NCBI GenBank assembly: GCA_034231615.1
Contig: CM067312.1
Location: forward strand, 6,373,747 to 6,437,746
Reading direction: 5' to 3'
Length of the DNA: 64,000 nucleotides
Source of the DNA: Meghimatium bilineatum
Taxonomy: Eukaryota; Mollusca; Gastropoda; Stylommatophora; Philomycidae
The notes under the pieces are model-generated. The model worked only from the letters and a program-made list of their open reading frames with translations, did no database searches and had not been told where the DNA came from. Numbering within the stretch: the first letter of the stretch is position 1; every line of letters begins with the position of its first letter. A program made the translations under genes and the position numbers. Shown one piece after another: positions 31,833-42,345 of this stretch.

Positions 31833-31864
31833 CATATGTTTTTCTGCTTCTGCGATCGATCTCT

Positions 31865-31995
31865 GACTGGTTAACAGGATGCAATCGAGAGAACGGAATG
31901 TTTATAATTTGTCTAAGGGTTTATAGCTTAGCTATGATATCTGCACTTTCTGGGTTGACTCGCAAAAAATACGGAATGGTCTTTGGGTCACTTTG
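31865..31995 (-). mobile_element. SINE-1 fragment
   Basis: CTGGTTAACAGGATGCAATC, GAGAGAACGGAATG, GGTTTATAGCTTAGCTATGA, TATCTGCACTTTCTGGGTTG, GGTCACTTTGACCTATGTGA match the minus-oriented SINE-1 at 44530-44665. Both ends are degraded. Confidence 0.7.
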
Positions 31996-32060
31996 ACCTA
32001 TGTGACGGAACAGACAACTTCACACCGGAAACATCTTAAGTCGATGGTCACTTATCCACA

Positions 32061-32785
32061 TTCATCGACATACATGGGCATACATGGTCACACACCGACA
32101 TACATCGACACACATCAACACACATTGACACTCATCGACATACATGGACACCCATCGACATACATGGACACCCATCGACATACATGGACACTCATCGACA
32201 GACATGGACACCCATCGACATACATGGACACCCATCGACATACATGGACACCCATCGACATAATGGACACTCATCGACATACATGGACACTCATCGACAT
32301 ACATTGACACCCATCGACATACATTGACACTCATCGACATACATTGACACCCATCGACATACATGGACACTCATCGACATACATGGGCACCCATCGACAT
32401 ACATGGGCACCCATCGACATACATTGACACCCATCGACATACATTGACACCCATCGACATACATTGACACCCATCGACATACATTGACACTCATCGACAT
32501 ACATTGACACCCATCGACATACATGGACACTCATCGACATACATTGACACCCATCGACATACATTGACACCCATCGACATACATTGACACCCATCGACAT
32601 ACATTGACACCCATCGACATACATTGACACCCATCGACATACATTGACACTCATCGACATACATGGACACTCATCGACATACATTGACACCCATCGACAT
32701 ACATTGACACCCATCGACATACATGGACACTCATCGACATACATGGACACTCATCGACATGCATGGACACTCATCAACAAACATG
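32061..32785. repeat. 20-bp minisatellite, about 36 copies
   Basis: Unit CATCGACATACATTGACACC. TTG/TGG and ACC/ACT variants define four unit types in blocks. Frames encoding DIHGHSSTYMDTHRHT (plus) or CRWVSMYVDECQCMSM (minus) strings are by-products of the array. Confidence 0.97.
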
Positions 32786-32900
32786 GTTCAAGTGTTTCTA
32801 TTCTGTACACCCCCTTCTGGCCCCAGCATCACACAGGAATTACAAAAATTAAAAATCTTTTGTCTTTAACTTGTTAGGCCTGCTATTGTTTGATTCGAAT

Positions 32901-35900
32901 TGCAATCAATAGATTTTTTTATATACTTTTGTACAATTAGGGGAATGGTTTCTCCAAAGCTTTAGTTCCCACACAGTAGACTGCAATCAATAGATTTTTT
33001 TATATACTTTTGTACAATTAGGGGAATGGTTTCTCCAAAGCTTTAGTTCCCACACAGTAGACTGCAATCAATAGATTTTTTTATATACTTTTGTACAATT
33101 AGGGGAATGGTTTCTCCAAAGCTTTAGTTCCCACACAGTAGACTGCAATCAATAGATTTTTTTATATACTTTTGTACAATTAGGGGAATGGTTTCTCCAA
33201 AGCTTTAGTTCCCACACAGTAGACTGCAATCAATAGATTTTTTTATATACTTTTGTACAATTAGGGGAATGGTTTCTCCAAAGCTTTAGTTCCCACACAG
33301 TAGACTGCAATCAATAGATTTTTTTATATACTTTTGTACAATTAGGGGAATGGTTTCTCCAAAGCTTTAGTTCCCACACAGTAGACTGCAATCAATAGAT
33401 TTTTTTATATACTTTTGTACAATTAGGGGAATGGTTTCTCCAAAGCTTTAGTTCCCACACAGTAGACTGCAATCAATAGATTTTTTTTATATACTTTTGT
33501 ACAATTAGGGGAATGGTTTCTCCAAAGCTTTAGTTCCCACACAGTAGACTGCAATCAATAGATTTTTTTATATACTTTTGTACAATTAGGGGAATGGTTT
33601 CTCCAAAGCTTTAGTTCCCACACAGTAGACTGCAATCAATAGATTTTTTTATATACTTTTGTACAATTAGGGGAATGGTTTCTCCAAAGCTTTAGTTCCC
33701 ACACAGTAGACTGCAATCAATAGATTTTTGTATATACTTTTGTACAATTAGGGGAATGGTTTCTCCAAAGCTTTAGTTCCCACACAGTAGACTGCAATCA
33801 ATAGATTTTTTTATATACTTTTGTACAATTAGGGGAATGGTTTCTCCAAAGCTTTAGTTCCCACACAGTAGACTGCAATCAATAGATTTTTTTATATACT
33901 TTTGTACAATTAGGGGAATGGTTTCTCCAAAGCTTTAGTTCCCACACAGTAGACTGCAATCAATAGATTTTTTTATATACTTTTATACAATTAGGGGAAT
34001 GGTTTCTCCAAAGCTTTAGTTCCCACACAGTAGACTGCAATCAATAGATTTTTTTATATACTTTTGTACAATTAGGGGAATGGTTTCTCCAAAGCTTTAG
34101 TTCCCACACAGTAGACTGCAATCAATAGATTTTTTTATATACTTTTGTACAATTAGGGGAATGGTTTCTCCAAAGCTTTAGTTCCCACACAGTAGACTGC
34201 AATCAATAGATTTTTTTATATACTTTTATACAATTAGGGGAATGGTTTCTCCAAAGCTTTAGTTCCCACACAGTAGACTGCAATCAATAGATTTTTTTAT
34301 ATACTTTTGTACAATTAGGGGAATGGTTTCTCCAAAGCTTTAGTTCCCACACAGTAGACTGCAATCAATAGATTTTTTTATATACTTTTGTACAATTAGG
34401 GGAATGGTTTCTCCAAAGCTTTAGTTCCCACACAGTAGACTGCAATCAATAGATTTTTTTATATACTTTTATACAATTAGGGGAATGGTTTCTCCAAAGC
34501 TTTAGTTCCCACACAGTAGACTGCAATCAATAGATTTTTTTATATACTTTTATACAATTAGGGGAATGGTTTCTCCAAAGCTTTAGTTCCCACACAGTAG
34601 ACTGCAATCAATAGATTTTTTTATATACTTTTGTACAATTAGGGGAATGGTTTCTCCAAAGCTTTAGTTCCCACACAGTAGACTGCAATCAATAGATTTT
34701 TTTATATACTTTTGTACAATTAGGGGAATGGTTTCTCCAAAGCTTTAGTTCCCACACAGTAGACTGCAATCAATAGATTTTTTTATATACTTTTATACAA
34801 TTAGGGGAATGGTTTCTCCAAAGCTTTAGTTCCCACACAGTAGACTGCAATCAATAGATTTTTTTATATACTTTTATACAATTAGGGGAATGGTTTCTCC
34901 AAAGCTTTAGTTCCCACACAGTAGACTGCAATCAATAGATTTTTTTATATACTTTTGTACAATTAGGGGAATGGTTTCTCCAAAGCTTTAGTTCCCACAC
35001 AGTAGACTGCAATCAATAGATTTTTTTATATACTTTTGTACAATTAGGGGAATGGTTTCTCCAAAGCTTTAGTTCCCACACAGTAGACTGCAATCAATAG
35101 ATTTTTTTATATACTTTTATACAATTAGGGGAATGGTTTCTCCAAAGCTTTAGTTCCCACACAGTAGACTGCAATCAATAGATTTTTGTATATACTTTTG
35201 TACAATTAGGGGAATGGTTTCTCCAAAGCTTTAGTTCCCACACAGTAGACTGCAATCAATAGATTTTTGTATATACTTTTGTACAATTAGGGGAATGGTT
35301 TCTCCAAAGCTTTAGTTCCCACACAGTAGACTGCAATCAATAGATTTTTTTATATACTTTTGTACAATTAGGGGAATGGTTTCTCCAAAGCTTTAGTTCC
35401 CACACAGTAGACTGCAATCAATAGATTTTTTTATATACTTTTGTACAATTAGGGGAATGGTTTCTCCAAAGCTTTAGTTCCCACACAGTAGACTGCAATC
35501 AATAGATTTTTTTATATACTTTTATACAATTAGGGGAATGGTTTCTCCAAAGCTTTAGTTCCCACACAGTAGACTGCAATCAATAGATTTTTTTATATAC
35601 TTTTGTACAATTAGGGGAATGGTTTCTCCAAAGCTTTAGTTCCCACACAGTAGACTGCAATCAATAGATTTTTTTATATACTTTTGTACAATTAGGGGAA
35701 TGGTTTCTCCAAAGCTTTAGTTCCCACACAGTAGACTGCAATCAATAGATTTTTTTATATACTTTTATACAATTAGGGGAATGGTTTCTCCAAAGCTTTA
35801 GTTCCCACACAGTAGACTGCAATCAATAGATTTTTTTATATACTTTTATACAATTAGGGGAATGGTTTCTCCAAAGCTTTAGTTCCCACACAGTAGACTG

Positions 35901-37281
35901 CAATCAATAGATTTTTTTATATACTTTTGTACAATTAGGGGAATGGTTTCTCCAAAGCTTTAGTTCCCACACAGTAGACTGCAATCAATAGATTTTTTTA
36001 TATACTTTTGTACAATTAGGGGAATGGTTTCTCCAAAGCTTTAGTTCCCACACAGTAGACTGCAATCAATAGATTTTTTTATATACTTTTATACAATTAG
36101 GGGAATGGTTTCTCCAAAGCTTTAGTTCCCACACAGTAGACTGCAATCAATAGATTTTTTTATATACTTTTATACAATTAGGGGAATGGTTTCTCCAAAG
36201 CTTTAGTTCCCACACAGTAGACTGCAATCAATAGATTTTTTTTATATACTTTTGTACAATTAGGGGAATGGTTTCTCCAAAGCTTTAGTTCCCACACAGT
36301 AGACTGCAATCAATAGATTTTTTTATATACTTTTGTACAATTAGGGGAATGGTTTCTCCAAAGCTTTAGTTCCCACACAGTAGACTGCAATCAATAGATT
36401 TTTTTATATACTTTTATACAATTAGGGGAATGGTTTCTCCAAAGCTTTAGTTCCCACACAGTAGACTGCAATCAATAGATTTTTTTATATACTTTTGTAC
36501 AATTAGGGGAATGGTTTCTCCAAAGCTTTAGTTCCCACACAGTAGACTGCAATCAATAGATTTTTTTATATACTTTTGTACAATTAGGGGAATGGTTTCT
36601 CCAAAGCTTTAGTTCCCACACAGTAGACTGCAATCAATAGATTTTTTTATATACTTTTATACAATTAGGGGAATGGTTTCTCCAAAGCTTTAGTTCCCAC
36701 ACAGTAGACTGCAATCAATAGATTTTTTTATATACTTTTGTACAATTAGGGGAATGGTTTCTCCAAAGCTTTAGTTCCCACACAGTAGACTGCAATCAAT
36801 AGATTTTTTTATATACTTTTGTACAATTAGGGGAATGGTTTCTCCAAAGCTTTAGTTCCCACACAGTAGACTGCAATCAATAGATTTTTTTATATACTTT
36901 TGTACAATTAGGGGAATGGTTTCTCCAAAGCTTTAGTTCCCACACAGTAGACTGCAATCAATAGATTTTTTTATATACTTTTGTACAATTAGGGGAATGG
37001 TTTCTCCAAAGCTTTAGTTCCCACACAGTAGACTGCAATCAATAGATTTTTTTATATACTTTTGTACAATTAGGGGAATGGTTTCTCCAAAGCTTTAGTT
37101 CCCACACAGTAGACTGCAATCAATAGATTTTTTTATATACTTTTGTACAATTAGGGGAATGGTTTCTCCAAAGCTTTAGTTCCCACACAGTAGACTGCAA
37201 TCAATAGATTTTTTTATATACTTTTGTACAATTAGGGGAATGGTTTCTCCAAAGCTTTAGTTCCCACACAGTAGACTGCAA
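32901..37281. repeat. 81-bp satellite, about 54 copies
   Basis: Unit: TGCAATCAATAGATTTTTTT, ATATACTTTTGTACAATTAG, GGGAATGGTTTCTCCAAAGC, TTTAGTTCCCACACAGTAGA, C. Copies are almost identical. The main variable site is TTTTGTAC versus TTTTATAC, with rare T-run length changes and TTTGTATA. From about 33960 the A-type and G-type units fall in repeating runs of three or four (243-324 bp), a higher-order structure. The ends of the array have only G-type units. The flanks rejoin at a shared TGCAAT (ATTGCAAT left, ACTGCAATTC right). Confidence 0.98.
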
Positions 37282-37425
37282 TTCTCAGGTTCTGCGAATG
37301 GCGTGTTCTCTCTCCCCCCCCCCTCATTGTGTATGCATACGCCAAGTACATCAAAACCGTCATTCAATTCGAGTATTTTGTTTTATTTCTTTAATAACAC
37401 GTACTTTGTATGGTATTTTTTTATA

Positions 37426-37745
37426 GTACTGTCCAGCTCTATGCCGGCGTGGTATAGTTCGCTTTTGTGTGTAGTACTGTCCAGCTCTATGCCGGCGTGG
37501 TATAGTTCGCGTCTGTGTGTAGTATTGTCCAGCTCTGTGCCGGCGTGGTATAGTTCGCGTCTGTGTGTAGTATTGTCCAGCTCTGTGCCGGCGTGGTATA
37601 GTTCGCGTCTGTGTGTAGTACTGTCCAGCTCTGTGCCGGCGTGGTATAGTTCGCGTCTGTGTGTAGTATTGTCCAGCTCTGTGCTGGTGTGGTATAGTTC
37701 GCGTCTGTGTGTAGTATTGTCCAGCTCTGTTCTGGTGTGGTATAG
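37426..37745 (+). repeat. 48-bp array, about 6.7 copies, from the head of a tRNA-SINE
   Basis: Unit GTACTGTCCAGCTCTGTGCC, GGCGTGGTATAGTTCGCGTC, TGTGTGTA. The last unit continues directly into the tRNA-derived SINE at 37729, of which the unit's GGTATAGTTCGCG is the A-box region. Open frames on both strands follow from the 48-bp period. Confidence 0.95.
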
Positions 37746-37935
37746 TGCGCGTCTATGACCGTCACGGTACTTGATTCAAATCCCGCCGGTGTTGTGCATC
37801 TTGACCGTTCAGATAGCAATGGCACAGTTGTGAACATATGCATATTGCCAAGAAAATCAGCACTGCCAAACAATGTTGTGTTCCTAGCTACATCATGTAT
37901 AGTATATGCCACCGACTGATTGATTTTTCTATACG
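37729..37935 (+). mobile_element. tRNA-derived SINE-3, copy 1
   Basis: A box TGGTATAGTGCG at about 37738-37749 and B box GATTCAAATCC at 37773-37783 give an internal pol III promoter. Body: CCAAGAAAATCAGCACTGCC, AAACAATGTTGTGTTCCTAG, CTACATCATG ... GATTGATTTTT. The body matches 40015-40110 and 40905-40960. No tRNA cloverleaf, so it is a SINE. Confidence 0.8.
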
Positions 37936-38203
37936 TCACACGGTGAAATCATTTCCTTTGAATGTAAGATTACAACATGTTAGATATGAGTCATTGAATA
38001 AACATGTCGGCGTCACATGAATGGACAGAAAGAGAAACGATGTCATCAGAGAAATGTGGAATGAGTTACAGTAGTACAGTGTGAATAGTTGAATAGTTAT
38101 GTAAATTGACTACAGTAGTGTGGTATGAATATTATGTATATTGTATTTTCTGACATAACTTTTGTGTATGATATTGATGTGTATCCCCCTTTGTTGTTTG
38201 CAG

Positions 38204-39457
38204 TGCCAGTATGGATAGTGGTCTAGTCGCCTCCCCGACCTACCAGAATTGTTCATTCAATAGGAGACCACCACCTCCACCTCCACGATCTCCCAGCCCA
38301 GAGGAAACACCTCCTGCTCTTCCCCCGAGAAAATATAGAGAGAGCCATCAGTCGCCTAGTATTGAGAGATCTGCTAGAACTAGCACTCCAACCAAATCTC
38401 AGAACATGTCCACCCAACCTAACATCCCCAGTGAAAAGGTTAATATGAATATGACTCCATTAGGCAAACACGAAAATGAGGACAACCAGGTCGATATTTC
38501 CAAGAGAGACTTCAAAAGTCTAATGACGCAATGGCAAAACAGTACGCCAAGGGAAGATAAATATGCGGCAGAGTTACGGAAGCAGGCCAAGAAATTGTCC
38601 AGCAACCAACAACATCAACAGCACGTGAACGCTATGCCAGCAGCTTTTGAGTGTACAAAAACTCAAATTAACTTTGCTACCACGTACAAACGCGAACCAA
38701 TGCAACCACAAGAAGCCACCTCACCCTTAATATCCTCATTATCGTCTTCATCGCAACCATCATTGACCTCAAAAACCTCCACAGTAGCTTCTCTGAGTTC
38801 TCCAGTATCTGGCATCTCATCATCATCCTCGTCGTCGTCATCATCGCGAACAGCATCGAGTTTTAATTATTCACAAAATCCAAAACCAGAAGGCAACCTT
38901 CCTACTTCGAGAGACCAGACGACTACCAACGAAAGTATCGCCGTAAGAAACGCGCCACATTCTTCGTCGAGAAGCACTGGGTATATGTCTTCCACTGTTT
39001 CCACTCCTGTTTCTGTTAATTCAGCCTCTTCAAAACTCCCGGAAAGAACACAAGCACATGATGATTATAGAGTCAGAAGTGGCTCAGACGTGTTACACGG
39101 CAAGCCTCCAATCAGTGGAGGTCCTAACAGCGCTAGCAGAACAAGCACAGCTCACCAGACTATGCTCGAACGGAGTTCTTCAGAACATGACATTTTGTCT
39201 GATAGGGGACACAAACACAACCGACATCAGCAGCAAGCGTCTCAGATCAGTGGTCAGAAAGACGTTGCCTCAATATCAGTTTCAAAATATCGACCAAGTC
39301 GCGCAGGTGCAGAAATCTCACAGCAGTCTTCCAAAACACAGACTGGACAACTCGTTGAGATTGTTTCTATGAGAGACGGCGAACATTCTCCACCTCCCCT
39401 TCAAGCTATACCAGGAAAAGAAGATGTCAAAAGCGATATATCCACTGACAGAACTGG
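38204..39457 (+). CDS. Internal exon of a proline- and serine-rich scaffold-like protein
   Basis: This is the only convincing protein-coding segment. A strong acceptor (pyrimidine-rich CCCCCTTTGTTGTTTGCAG ending 38203) opens a frame of about 417 codons. It can close at a good donor (ACTGG then GTATGT, 38458-). The exon is 1254 nt, begins with the third base of a codon and ends with two, so it is phase-symmetric and removable without a frameshift. The methionine at 38211 need not be the start. The protein opens with a polyproline stretch (RRPPPPPPRSPSPEETPP), an SH3-ligand-like PALPPRK, and a basic/amphipathic block RDFKSLMTQWQNSTPRED, YAAELRKQAKKL. A long Ser/Thr/Gln-rich low-complexity region (with SSISSSSSSSS-type runs) follows. 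No folded domain is visible. Composition suggests a cytoskeletal or junctional adaptor; I do not recognise the family. The frame continues past the donor to a stop at 39612 as hydrophobic, intron-like sequence. Confidence 0.75.
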
Positions 39458-39661
39458 GTATGTTCTTTATCCATTATTGTTATCCATTTTTACAATATTA
39501 TTTCTGATGATCATTTCAGTAGATACTATTTGTACTTTATTGATTTCTCATATCTTTCTTGGCAGCTTTCTGTACAAATATACTTATATTCTGTTACTTT
39601 GTTTCATATTTTAGTCTATTTAATTGCTATATGTTTTGTTATTATTCAGCCTATGTAAGTC

Positions 39662-39799
39662 GTATGTCTCGGATCATACGGAACTAAAACGGCGTCAAAA
39701 ATAATTCCCATTCTCTGGAATACAACCTGCAGTAGAACCGTTGTTCTGAGACAAGAGAGATACATGGGGATTATGAGAATGAACTATAAAGAAGAAGAC
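39662..39799 (+). mobile_element. SINE-2 copy in the downstream intron
   Basis: CGTATGTCTCGGATCATACG, CCATTCTCTGGAATACAACC, AGTAGAACCGTTGTTCTGAG, ACAAGAGAGATACATGGGG, GAGAATGAACTATAAAGAAG. Matches 6368-6498 and 58124-58290. It lies about 200 bp after the exon's donor site. Confidence 0.65.
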
Positions 39800-39959
39800 G
39801 TTTTACTATATCCATGATTAAATGCTAAATATCCATCTATATGACGTGTTCTTTACAAAACGTTGTCCTCAAGTGCCACTCTGTAAGCCTCTCTGTTCTG
39901 CGTGACTGTCCCACCTGTTCCATTGTCATGTTCAGAAGGTCTTTGTTATCATGTGACCA

Positions 39960-40110
39960 CCGTAGTATTGGCTCTGTGGCGAGCAAGGTACCGAGTTCGA
40001 TCCCCACCCCACCACAGGAAATTGTCTAGAAAATCACTACAGCCAAAACATGCTGGATTGATGGCTAGGTCCTGAATAGGATACGCTACCAATTGTTTGT
40101 TTTTAAAATT
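39960..40110 (+). mobile_element. tRNA-derived SINE-3, copy 2
   Basis: TTGGCTCTGTGGCGAGCAAG (A-box region) and GAGTTCGATCCCC (B box) at about 39993-40005, then TAGAAAATCACTACAGCC, AAAACATGCTGGATTGATGG, CTAGGTCCTGAATAGGATAC. Body shared with 37835-37930. Confidence 0.75.
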
Positions 40111-40179
40111 ATAATCTTGATCACCTATCAGTTACCGTCCTTGATGACCCATCAGCCCAATATGAGGCTTTCTAACTCC

Positions 40180-40440
40180 AACTTTTAAAATTGTTGTGGA
40201 CAATACGACCCTGCGCCTTCTCTACCATAGTTGTGCGTACAGTAGAGTAGGATGTTCCCTTGCTGAGAAGCGGCGCCTAGTTCAGCCGACTAGCCAAGGT
40301 GGTTGTCCGTGCTCTGTTCCGTTGCACATAAGCAGACACGCAGAGCCATACGTGAGCAAGACAGCAGCTGAGGAACCCACCGGGACACTGGTCCTCCCAG
40401 GGTGAAGTGAATGCCGCTCACCGTGAGGTACTATCCCATT
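40180..40440. other. GC-richer unique segment, function unknown
   Basis: A roughly 200-bp stretch (GCGGCGCCTAGTTCAGCCGA, ... GAGGAACCCACCGGGACACT, GGTCCTCCCAGGG) is clearly richer in G+C than its surroundings. It has a 69-codon frame (40196-40405). It looks like either a repeat consensus not otherwise present here or a structured RNA. I could not match it to any snRNA, 5S rRNA or tRNA. Confidence 0.35.
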
Positions 40441-40500
40441 CATACTCCTGTCCTACACCCTCCTCCCCGATTCATTCAACTATATCTCTTTCGAAAATTG

Positions 40501-40800
40501 TGTGATCATGTAATGTGTACCTCTTGTGGTCCGCCTCTATGGCCTAGTTTGTTGTGATCATGTAATGTGTACCTCTTGTGGTCCGACTCTATGACCTAGT
40601 TTGTCGTGATCATGTAATGTGTACCTCTTGTGGTCCGACTCTATGGCCTAGTTTGTCGTGATCATGTAATGTGTACCTCTTGTGGTCCGACTCTATGGCC
40701 TAGTTTTTTGTGATAATGTAATGTGTTCCTCTTGTGGTCCGACTATATGAACTAGTTTGTTGTGATCATATAAATGTGTACATCTTGTGATCTGACTCTA
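40501..40800 (+). repeat. 52-bp array, about 5.5 copies, leading into a tRNA-SINE
   Basis: Unit TGTGATCATGTAATGTGTAC, CTCTTGTGGTCCGACTCTAT, GGCCTAGTTTGT. The last unit's CTGACTCTATGGTCTAGTGA continues into the SINE's A-box at 40801. The SINE head is thus the array unit's tail. Confidence 0.9.
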
Positions 40801-40960
40801 TGGTCTAGTGATGCAGAGCGCGCATCTCGGACAGACTAGATACCATGATTCAAAATCCGACGCAAGTAACTGTGCATCCGCACATTTCATAAAGCAATGG
40901 CAACCTACTAATTGCAAATTATTACCAAGAAAAATCACTACTGCCAAACTATGCTGAACG
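40795..40960 (+). mobile_element. tRNA-derived SINE-3, copy 3
   Basis: TGGTCTAGTGATGCAGAGCG (A-box region) and GATTCAAAATCC (B box with one extra A) at about 40847, followed by CCAAGAAAAATCACTACTGC, CAAACTATGCTGAACG. Diverged. From 40961 to 41747 there is a short duplication of TGTATTGGATTATACTGT and no gene. Confidence 0.7.
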
Positions 40961-41134
40961 TTTGTATTGGATTATACTGTTATGTATTGGATTATACTGT
41001 TTGTATTACTATATTGGATATGGTTGGATATAGTAACAACGTGTGTGTTGGGAATTGCGTGCTTCTTTCAACCACAGACGTGAATCCAATGTGGTTATAT
41101 TAGAACTTACGATCATCAAAAATAGTGAAGGTTG

Positions 41135-41335
41135 CTGTTAAGTTTTCACGTAATCCTGCCACCACAATCTCCTATTTACTAAGCAAAGTAAAATGTCTTC
41201 TAAATGTGAGATACGCTCCTTTCAACCGAGAATATAGTCCAGTTTGCTTATTTCAGAGCTGTTAATCATCACAGAATAGTGGAGGTTGAGGTTCTGGTAA
41301 TTCAGTCACTACGAACTTCGGAGATAACACTACTC
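41135..41335. mobile_element. Possible MITE, second copy of the 12525 type
   Basis: TTTTCACGTAATCCTGCCAC, CACAATCTCC on the left; GGAGGTTGAGGTTCTGGTAA, TTCAGTCACTACGAACTTCG on the right. The interior has CGCTCCTTTCAACCGAGAAT, as at 12680-12700 (CGCCCTTTCAACCGTGGAT). Confidence 0.35.
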
Positions 41336-41747
41336 CCGAATAAAACTTTTACTATAACGTAAGGGGAAAGAACCTTTTATCCAGGGGAAGTAACTATATT
41401 TTTTAACCTATTTAAAATATTATAACGGTTGTCTCCCACGGTTTCTGTGATCTTGGCAGTAGGTTGTAAACAAACTGAAAATCAACTTTTATTTGAAAAA
41501 ATTTATTCTCATGATGGCAAGAAACTGACACTCTGTTGTTGTTAAACTTATACAATCGTTTGTTTATTTATATGGTAAAAGGGACATTGGATTTGAAATA
41601 TTGGTTGTGGTAGAACAACAGTCTTCTTTCTGTGTCTCGACCAGGTCCCATCAGCAACCGTTTACTTATGTAAACATAAACACAGTGTGTGATTTTCACA
41701 CGCTTCCAGACTACCGACAGATGGCATGCCACAAATGGCCATGACAT

Positions 41748-41905
41748 AACGGTTATAAAGCCAGAAGCAGACCGTGTAAAAGATGGATCACGGAAATGAA
41801 AGATGTCACAGGAACAAGCTTACAAACAGCGCACAAGAAGGCCACCTCCAGAGAACTCTTCCACCCATGACGCCGCAAGGCAAACAAGGGACACAGCGTA
41901 TAGAT
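41748..41905 (+). pseudogene. LINE ORF C-terminal scrap
   Basis: The plus strand reads GYKARSRPCKRWITEMKDVT, GTSLQTAHKKATSRELFHP, stop. This matches the basic GYKARGRPRKRW-type tail and the following T(G/S)xSLQQAH...R..F.P end of LINE polyproteins like that at 21121-22016. Only about 50 codons remain. 41906-42204 has no feature. Confidence 0.7.
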
Positions 41906-42204
41906 AGAAACAACACATGTCTGATATAAAAAATCATAACCTAAACTAATATACATAAGGAATTGATAAATAAGATAATTGTATATGTTTCCTTTTTTGT
42001 TTCTTTAAATCTTCATCTGAACAATCATTTGGGAAAATAATTCATTGTATGTCAGCTGGGCGATGAATTGCCGAGGTCTGAGAGGGCAGCAACGTATAGC
42101 GCAATACTGTTACCTGTCGTGCATGATGTACGAGGCGTCTAAAGAAGTTTTGGGGGATGGACTTGGGTGTCACATTCCACATACGGCGATAGTGACCGAG
42201 AAGT

Positions 42205-42338
42205 GACGATGAAGTCGGATTTGTCTGGCCGAAAGTCGCAGATTTCACAACTAAGTTGTAAACTGTGCGAAACGCATTCCGTTGTCTGATCTACATCCTG
42301 CTAGTCTGCACGAGCTTGATAACGAACGTAGAAGAAGA
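42205..42338 (+). mobile_element. SINE-1, 3' part
   Basis: GATGAAGTCGGATTTGTCTG, GCCGAAAGTCGCAGATTTC, AACGCATTCCGTTGTCTGAT, CTACATCCTGCTAGTCTGCA, CGAGCTTGATAACGAACGTA, GAAGAAG. The tail stops a few bases before the 23-bp array. Confidence 0.75.
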
Positions 42339-42345
42339 TGGGTGC

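Noticed and set aside
39058..39372. 104-codon frame overlapping the exon
   Set aside because: Out-of-frame shadow of the exon at 38204-39457, which has splice sites and sensible composition.
40240..40440. Possible U1-like snRNA because of AAGGTGGTT and CCCAGGG phrases
   Set aside because: No 5' ACTTACCTG sequence, no Sm site and the order of the phrases does not fit.
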